Translations under genes and position numbers: made by a program
In this document: positions 51,877-57,380 of the stretch, piece after piece
Position numbering within the stretch: position 1 is the stretch's first letter
Layout: every line of letters starts with the position of its first letter
Assembly (NCBI GenBank): GCA_002067895.1
Contig: MVRE01000021.1
Span: 1-57,380, forward strand
Direction of reading: 5' to 3'
Length of the DNA: 57,380 nucleotides
Source: Methanoregula sp. PtaU1.Bin051
GTDB lineage: Archaea > Halobacteriota > Methanomicrobia > Methanomicrobiales > Methanospirillaceae
Notes under the pieces: model-generated
Databases searched by the model: none
What the model was told of the DNA's origin: nothing
What the model saw: only the letters and a program-made list of their open reading frames with translations

Positions 51877-53275
51877 ACTGTTCAGGAACATGATGAAGGA
51901 GGAATGGCGGGTCCATTCCACGATGTTCGGGAGCATCAGCTTTGCCCTGTTCCCGGTCATGATCTTCGGGATCGCGTTCATGGGCGCCTTCCTGCTCCCC
52001 CTGATACAGGCTGCGCTCCCTGCCGGCAGCCTTGCCGTGCTCGTCCATGCAAATTTCCTGCTCCTCGGCTTTCTGGTCGGCGGCTTTGGTCTTATCGGGA
52101 ACGAGGTGATGAACCGCCGGTTCGGGCAGGCGAGCCTGCTCGCCTACTCGGCAAGGAGCCTTCCGCTCTCGGAGCGGTTCATCTTTGTCACCTTCGTTCT
52201 CAAGGACATCGTCTATTATTTCTTCTTCTGGGTCTTTCCGTTCGGGTTTGGGTACATCGCAGCCTCGCCGTTTACCGGAATCCCCCTCGAGCGCACGCTC
52301 CTCCTCCTCGTAACGCTCACGCTTGCGTTCCTCTTCGGGCTCTGCACGGTCTTTATCCTTTCAACGGTCTATGCGAGATCGAGGGCTGCCCTCTGGCTGG
52401 CGGTCATCGTCCTCGGGGTTTTCTGGGGATCCCTTGCTGCAGTTACCGGCATGAACCCGGCCCTCTTCTTCCCGCCGCTCCTCCTCTATTTCTCCTTCTC
52501 ATACGCGAGCCTCGTACTCTCCTGCGCCCTTCTTCTGCTCCTGTTCCTCCTTTCCGTGATGCTTTTCAGCCCCGAGTATGCCGGGACGGTTAAAGAGGTG
52601 AAGAACTCTTTTTCCCCTCTTACGCGGAGGCTCTCGTTCTTCCCCGACCCCCCGCTTGCTGCCAAGGACCTGCTCGACCTGCACCGGAGCGGAAGCGTCG
52701 TCGGCCAGACGCTTTTTTCATTCCTGATCCCGCTTGTCGTCATCTGGTTCTTCCTCTCCCTGCTCGGCCCGTTCTTCCCGCCCCACGGCCTGCTCTTTAC
52801 CTTTGCAATCCTCACCGGGGTGATCGCGTCCACCATGTACACGTGGGTCACGATGTTCGACACGTTCGGGCCGTACGCCTGCCTGCCGGTTTCGGTCAGC
52901 ACCCTGATACGGAGCAAGGTCAGCACGTTTGCGGTTCTGCAGGCGGTCCCGGCCGCGTTCATCGCGGCCGTTGCCGTTCTCACCGGTGACGCTCCTGCGC
53001 TCGTCCCTGCTGTCGTGCTCTGCCTTGCCGTCTCGTTTTATGCCGTTTCGGTTACGGTCTGGCTGACCGGGCTCTCGCCCAACGTGCTGGTCTACGACGT
53101 CAGGGTGCTGATCTCCTACCTTATCCTCGTCGGGATTGTCCTCACAATCTTCTCCGCGGTATCCTTTGCCGGCCTGTACTATGCCCTTACATCCGTTGTC
53201 CTTGTTATCCCCTCCCTCCTCTTTTTCAGACGGGCCATGGTTAAATGGGATACTGTTGACCAGGCAGGATTCTGA
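51869..53275 (+). CDS. ABC transporter permease
   Basis: 468 residues from ATG 51869 (MPELFRNMMKEEWRVH), with GAGGG upstream; an upstream in-frame start would overlap the ATPase gene further. About 12 hydrophobic segments, e.g. ISFALFPVMIFGIAFMGAFL and LIPLVVIWFFLSLLG. The two-half arrangement suits an ABC-2-type exporter. Substrate unknown. Last gene of the operon. Confidence 0.85.
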   Translation: MPELFRNMMKEEWRVHSTMFGSISFALFPVMIFGIAFMGAFLLPLIQAALPAGSLAVLVHANFLLLGFLVGGFGLIGNEVMNRRFGQASLLAYSARSLPLSERFIFVTFVLKDIVYYFFFWVFPFGFGYIAASPFTGIPLERTLLLLVTLTLAFLFGLCTVFILSTVYARSRAALWLAVIVLGVFWGSLAAVTGMNPALFFPPLLLYFSFSYASLVLSCALLLLLFLLSVMLFSPEYAGTVKEVKNSFSPLTRRLSFFPDPPLAAKDLLDLHRSGSVVGQTLFSFLIPLVVIWFFLSLLGPFFPPHGLLFTFAILTGVIASTMYTWVTMFDTFGPYACLPVSVSTLIRSKVSTFAVLQAVPAAFIAAVAVLTGDAPALVPAVVLCLAVSFYAVSVTVWLTGLSPNVLVYDVRVLISYLILVGIVLTIFSAVSFAGLYYALTSVVLVIPSLLFFRRAMVKWDTVDQAGF

Positions 53276-53747
53276 TTATTACAGAAGATAACACCGGGAG
53301 AACCAAGCGGTTGATTATCTGGCTTCTTACGTATTCGGCCGGTCTCAACGGCACCAGAACCGGGCCACTGCCATTACCAAGATGATGGCACCCCTCCCGT
53401 CTCTATAAACCAATATAAAGTTTACACCGTCGTCAGGCCGGTCATTCCGTATGCTTCAGGGCAGGCAGTTCAGCATTAACTGGTATATTAAACATTCCTA
53501 AGTTCTATTGTAGGTGTTCTTCGGGGGTACTCTACAGTGCCGTTTCTGAAATACGCTATATTTCAACAGTTCTTTGTTATTCACCGGTTTTCTTAACCAG
53601 AATATCTGATCCGACAATTTCATAATCCTTTTATACCCCTTTGTTTCCACTGGAGAGTCTGGCTGAAAGACCGTTATTTTATAAAAAAATGATACTTTAA
53701 ACCCGGAATGTGGATTGCCGAAAATGATTGTAAACGGAAGTAAAGAT
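53276..53747. other. Gene-free AT-rich spacer
   Basis: About 470 bases with no credible coding frame. It holds T-rich stretches and several TATA-like elements (e.g. CTATAAACC near 53402, TTATAAAAA near 53680). Probably terminator of the ABC operon and unassigned DNA. Confidence 0.5.
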
Positions 53748-53969
53748 CTACTTTTTCACGACCATTTTATGTGCCTTGGGATCGACATGATACGAATCAG
53801 GCCGGTCGAGAAGGTCCATGGCATTGATCTTCATATCGATCAGCTCTTCGTAATTGAACGAATCCCATTTCTTGTCATTTCCTTCCAGCCAGAAAACAAC
53901 AATCCCGTTTTCCATCTTCTTACTTCCAATGATCGGGTACATATGTTTCATTCTCATAAGCCGGATCAC
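53748..53969 (-). CDS. Small unknown protein
   Basis: 73 residues from the longest start; a shorter form from MYPIIGSKKMENG is possible. No family recognised. It looks like a real gene because of its composition and a plausible beta stretch (NGIVVFWLEGNDKKWD) followed by helical EELIDMKINAMDLLDRPDSY and a basic end HKMVVKK. Stands alone. Confidence 0.5.
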   Translation of the reverse strand: MIRLMRMKHMYPIIGSKKMENGIVVFWLEGNDKKWDSFNYEELIDMKINAMDLLDRPDSYHVDPKAHKMVVKK

Positions 53970-54257
53970 ATCAAACTATCTGAAGGGGAAGCCGGTCCGG
54001 CGCGAAGCAGGTGGAGCATCGTTCCATAAACCTGCATGAGGGGCTTTTTTCAGGATTAAGTTTTTATGATCGGAGTGAGGAAGGAAATACGGTGTACTTC
54101 AGCATCAGCCAGTCTGTAATGATGGCCGAGCAGGTACATGCCGCTCCGACTAAGCGGAAGCTATTTTTCGTTAAGTGAGTAGGTTTTGATTTCTGCCTAT
54201 TAATCTGGCGGGAACAGTACAGTTTTCTGAACATAATCCTGTGGGAATTTGCTGGAT

Positions 54258-54698
54258 ATGTGCGTTGAAAGATTGACGGGTTCATGGCCGGGCAAAGCGC
54301 TCACGACTGTTGAGCTTTACCGGCTCATCGATGAAACGGAGGAGACCAGAAACCGGGAAGACCGCATCAGGGCCATTATTGGGATGGGCGAGAGCGGCGA
54401 TCCCCGGGTTGTCACGCCTCTTATTGCGTGCAGCAGGGACCGGGATGCAGAAGTGAGGGGGTACGCAACAGAGGCTCTCCACAAGCTCCGGAGCGGGAGG
54501 GCTGTCAGTGCCCTTATTGAGAGGCTCCGGGACAAGGGCGAACTGCCGGGGACACGACAGCGGGCAGCTGCGGCCCTTGCATTGATCCGGACTTATGATG
54601 CTGTCAAAGAGCTCAAGGAACGACTCTCAGATAGCCGGGAGACCGACAACATCCGTCGCTATGTTTCCGAGGTGATCAGGAAAGCGGGAATCCGGTAA
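54258..54698 (+). CDS. HEAT-repeat protein
   Basis: 146 residues from ATG 54258 (a TTG nine bases upstream is less likely). About three alpha-helical HEAT/PBS-lyase-like repeats: RAIIGMGESGDPRVVTPLIA, VRGYATEALHKLRSGRAVSA and RAAAALALIRTYDAVKELKE. Such repeats serve as protein-binding scaffolds; partner unknown. Confidence 0.75.
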   Translation: MCVERLTGSWPGKALTTVELYRLIDETEETRNREDRIRAIIGMGESGDPRVVTPLIACSRDRDAEVRGYATEALHKLRSGRAVSALIERLRDKGELPGTRQRAAAALALIRTYDAVKELKERLSDSRETDNIRRYVSEVIRKAGIR

Positions 54699-54929
54699 TT
54701 GTGGGGTACGTTGATAATTACTCCTGCACTTTCAAGACAGATATTTTGAAATGACGACGGCAGGCAAGCAGATGGGGGATCAGGCGTTTCCTGAATAGTG
54801 ATGGATCTTTGAAGAGTGGAACTTTCAGATTTCAGGAATATCTTTCGCACATATCAATTATATCAGGTTGCCGACACGGCTTTTCATTCCCCGATCCAAT
54901 TATAGCCAAAAGTGCGCTATCTGCAATTG

Positions 54930-55832
54930 ATGGAGAACGCTCCTCATATCGGGTTTCTTAAGGTCTTACAATCTCATACTCCGGATCCGCACAAGCCGCT
55001 TGCTCTGATCCGAAAGGAGTTCTCTGAATTCTCTATTGCCTGCCAGCAGGATAACGAACCAGAGCCTCTGGTGGAGAGGGTAACGATAGATGAGAACAAC
55101 CTTACCGGATATTTTGTCTCGGTCGAAGAGTCAGCATACGGACTGACAGTCCTTTTCTTTCATGGCGGGAGATTCACGGTTGGTTCGACTGCTGACCACC
55201 TCTGGCTTATTACAAGGATCGCAAGGGCTTCCGGAACCAGGGTCCTGTCAGTAGATTACTGGCTTGCACCGGAACATACGTTTCCTTCTGCGGTCAATAA
55301 TGCGATAAATTCCTATCGCTGGCTGATCGCACGAGGGCACTCTTCTCACCGGATCAATCCTATGGGCATCTCGGCAGGCGGCAACCTCGTACTTTCCCTC
55401 CTGCTCTCGGCACGGGACCTGAAGCTCCCTCTTCCAGCTGCTGCAGTCTGCATATCCCCTGCCATGGATCTTGACTTCCCTGGCGCATCAGTTCAGAAAA
55501 ACCGTGAGAAAGACTGGATCACTCCTGAAAGGCTTGCTGCTATTCGGACCAGCTACCTCGCCGGCCATAATTCTGTAGATCCCCTTGCCTCACCCATCCA
55601 TGCGAATCTGCGGAATTTGCCCAGAGTGCTTGTACAGGCCGGTATGCGCGAGGCACTCTATGACGATATCACATCATTTATCGACAAAGCCCGGTAGGCT
55701 GGTCTCGTTGTCCGTTTCGAGGTCTGGCAGGAGATGTTCCATTGCTGGCAGGTGTTTGCATCCTCTATTCCCGAAGGTCAGGAAGCGATCGATCATGCCG
55801 GTGTATATATCCGTGAAGTGATGGACCGGTAA
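54930..55832 (+). CDS. HSL-family alpha/beta hydrolase interrupted by an in-frame TAG
   Basis: About 300 residues if read through the TAG at 55695-55697, 255 if not (from ATG 54930; GTG 54912 also possible). Motifs: FFHGGRFTVGST (oxyanion HGG), SVDYWLAPEHTFPSA, GISAGGNLVLSLL (GxSxG, Ser nucleophile). After KAR-TAG-AGLVVRFEVWQEMFHCWQ the same frame continues with the catalytic His region. Without read-through the His is lost. A hormone-sensitive-lipase-like esterase; either a nonsense mutant or recoded. Confidence 0.65.
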
Positions 55833-55923
55833 CCAGTTATGTTGAATTCTGAAGCAGTAGACGGCCCGGAGATCTTAAATCAGCAGCATCATGCCGAGAG
55901 GACTCCCGTACAAATCTTACGTT

Positions 55924-56949
55924 TCACATTCGGTACATGCCGGTGGGAACGCGGATTTCAAACCGTGCACCCTTTCCCGGCGTACCGGTTTCTGTAATAG
56001 AGATCCCCGTAATCCCGAGGATTTCCCGGACCAGGAAGAGCCCAAGACCGGTATTCTTTCCATAGCCCCGGTCAAAGATCTTCTCCTTCTCTTCAGGGGG
56101 GATGCCTACCCCGTCATCTTCACAGATAAGGATAAGGCCGTCATCCCGCTCCTCGGAATCAAACCGGATCGTCGTCACGTTCCTGTTATGCCGGATTGCA
56201 TTGTCCATCAGGTTGTAGATCACTTTCTCAAAAAGCGGATCGGCGAAGATGCGCACGTCCTGTACCGGGGCGACGACTTTTATTTCAGGAGGCAGAATCT
56301 GGCGGGCTGTCGATTCAACCAGTGTCTGGACAGGGTTCCAAACCGGGGCATCAGTGCCTAGGGTCTCATAATCCCTTGTAAACTCAATCTGGCGGTAGAT
56401 CTGAGCGAGAAGGAGGCTTTCCCGTTCGATATGTTCAAGGAATGCAGGGTCGGTTGCATTCATTTTTGCGAGGTCGACAGCAGTCATCAGTGCGGTTAAG
56501 GTATTGATGATATCGTGCCTCGTAATGGAAGAGAGGAGATTGAGCTTCCGGTTTGCCTGTCGCAACGATTTCTCGATCCGGAATTTTTCCAGAGCGACTT
56601 CTATCGTCGTCCGTAGAGCATTCAGGGTAACTGGCTTAATGAGGTACCCGTATAACGACGTTCCGATCGCTCGGTTGAATGTCTGGTCGTCCGAATAGGC
56701 AGTCAGGTAAACAACAGGGATATGGTGCTGCTCGTGGATCATCTGGGCTGTCTCTATCCCGTCCATCGTGTCGCCAAGGTGGATATCAAGCAGGACGAGA
56801 GAGGGCTGGTGCTCCCGGGTCATCACGAGAGCATCTTGTCCGGTCGAGGCCATGCCCGCGACATGATATCCCAGTTCGGACAGCGTTTTTTCCAGCGTCC
56901 GTGCGACAATAAAGTCATCTTCAACAATAAGAATACTCGCCGGTTTCAT
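55924..56949 (-). CDS. Receiver-histidine kinase hybrid
   Basis: 341 residues, no membrane segment. A receiver domain (about 1-120) has acidic pocket E10, D11, D12, phosphoacceptor D55 (LVLLDIHLGD) and K105 (YLIKPVT). It is followed by a coiled linker, a histidine-kinase dimerisation part with H145 in SITRHDIINTLTAL, and an ATPase domain with NLMDNAIRHN, EDDGVGIPPEEKEKIFDRGY and TGLGLFLVREILG. The order receiver-first is common in methanogen soluble kinases. Signal and output unknown. Confidence 0.9.
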   Translation of the reverse strand: MKPASILIVEDDFIVARTLEKTLSELGYHVAGMASTGQDALVMTREHQPSLVLLDIHLGDTMDGIETAQMIHEQHHIPVVYLTAYSDDQTFNRAIGTSLYGYLIKPVTLNALRTTIEVALEKFRIEKSLRQANRKLNLLSSITRHDIINTLTALMTAVDLAKMNATDPAFLEHIERESLLLAQIYRQIEFTRDYETLGTDAPVWNPVQTLVESTARQILPPEIKVVAPVQDVRIFADPLFEKVIYNLMDNAIRHNRNVTTIRFDSEERDDGLILICEDDGVGIPPEEKEKIFDRGYGKNTGLGLFLVREILGITGISITETGTPGKGARFEIRVPTGMYRM

Positions 56950-57052
56950 ACCGCCTCATGGATCCTTACACTTCATGCATGCCCCGAGGCAGAAATAGTT
57001 TCCTGTATTCTGAACCAGGATATCTGGACCCTTTAAAACTCAATGTTCTAGG

Positions 57053-57380
57053 GGCTCTGTAGAAACCCCGATCTAAAACCGAATTGCACCGACGACCGAA
57101 AGATCTAAGGTACCGTGTCTCCTTATTTTGTTATGTTCAGTAACGATAAGGAGACGACATAATGTCAGCAAACCGGTATATCAGGTTTGTTGAATTATCC
57201 TCCGGTGTGATCCGGAATTCCCGAATCCCCCTTTACTCATCAAAGTTCTCGAAAAGAACCTATAACCAGCACCAGTAACTCATTCTCCTTCTCCTGAAAG
57301 AGTACCTTGCTGAAGATTACCGGGATACCGTTGAACTCACCGGGATCATGGACTCTCTCCGGGAAAAGATCCATCTCGAT
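57053..57380 (+). mobile_element. Insertion sequence, truncated by the right edge
   Basis: Left end GGCTCTGTAGAAA at 57053-57065, then 109 bases to the transposase start at 57162. The same family as the copies at 1-615 and 46454-46905. The sequence leaves the window inside the transposase gene. Confidence 0.8.
57162..57380 (+). pseudogene. Transposase N-terminal part with nonsense codon
   Basis: Starts MSANRYIRFVELSSGV, followed by IRNSRIPLYSSKFSKRTY and NQHQ, then TAA in frame (about 57276-57278), and the same frame goes on with LILLLLKEYLAEDYRDTVEL up to the edge. The TAA therefore splits an otherwise intact N-terminus, so this copy is probably inactive. Confidence 0.7.

Noticed and set aside
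54064-54285. 73-codon minus-strand frame
   Set aside because: Composition is not protein-like and it overlaps the start of the HEAT-repeat gene.
54930-55832. Pyrrolysine as firm explanation of the TAG codons
   Set aside because: No pyl genes are in the window, the family is not known for it, and the other TAG gene is clearly a pseudogene.
1-57380. CRISPR arrays, tRNA or rRNA genes
   Set aside because: No regularly spaced repeats and no cloverleaf or rRNA-like segments were seen on reading; a covariance-model scan was not possible.

Overview
This window comes from a hydrogenotrophic, class II methanogen. The closest fit is the Methanomicrobiales, something like Methanoregula; this is inferred from gene content and gene order, not from a database search. 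It carries a complete mcrBDCGA operon, a complete mtr operon, ftr, an fwdF-hdrC-hdrB-hdrA-mvhD cluster and an 8-gene operon around coenzyme-B-type 2-oxoacid chain elongation. DNA is GC-rich, promoters have archaeal TATA boxes, and many genes have GGAGG-type ribosome binding sites. No rRNA, tRNA or CRISPR array was seen.

Layout. (1) 1-2.6 kb: an IS copy entering from the left edge, a hydrolase it has broken, and an orphan DNA methyltransferase. (2) 2.7-16.5 kb: mixed housekeeping and accessory genes: a PH-like membrane protein, an Nre-type repair protein with a PCNA-binding tail, a UPF0216 protein, serS, a propionyl/acetyl-CoA synthetase, a Trm5-like methyltransferase, TspO, a LigD-type phosphoesterase, a decayed aminotransferase, a PEBP lipoprotein, a small export protein, thiE-thiM and a glycosyltransferase. 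(3) 16.6-24.5 kb, minus strand: a tightly overlapping operon of methanogenesis marker 11, a radical SAM protein, an IorA-like TPP enzyme without its ferredoxin domain, aksA, aksD, aksE, an unknown 266-residue protein and aksF. (4) 24.5-45 kb: the methanogenesis island: ftr, fwdF-hdrCBA-mvhD, mcrBDCGA, a peptide-modifying-type radical SAM gene, and mtr. (5) 45-57.4 kb: a TPR protein, a double rubredoxin, an internally deleted IS remnant, a second PH-like membrane protein, an adenosine-specific kinase, a TetR-controlled aldo-keto reductase/ABC operon, small proteins, an esterase with an internal TAG, a receiver-histidine kinase, and another IS copy leaving at the right edge.

How it fits together. 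Ftr and the Fwd polyferredoxin handle C1 entry. Mtr moves the methyl group to coenzyme M and drives sodium export. Mcr makes methane and the CoM-CoB heterodisulfide, and HdrABC-MvhD reduces that by electron bifurcation, probably passing low-potential electrons to FwdF. The aks operon would supply the 2-oxosuberate skeleton of coenzyme B, and its extra genes are candidates for the poorly known later steps.

Most notable points: (a) the mtr operon has two mtrA modules; the second is a 518-bp exact copy of the first fused to mtrG, and there is no separate mtrG; (b) the aks operon carries candidate coenzyme B enzymes and a 7-codon upstream ORF with a strong ribosome binding site; (c) the aks, mcr and mtr promoters each carry a different palindrome at or near the predicted transcription start; (d) a TetR-type operator sits precisely downstream of a TATA box in front of the reductase/TetR/ABC operon; (e) two genes contain in-frame TAG codons, one clearly a pseudogene, the other otherwise intact.
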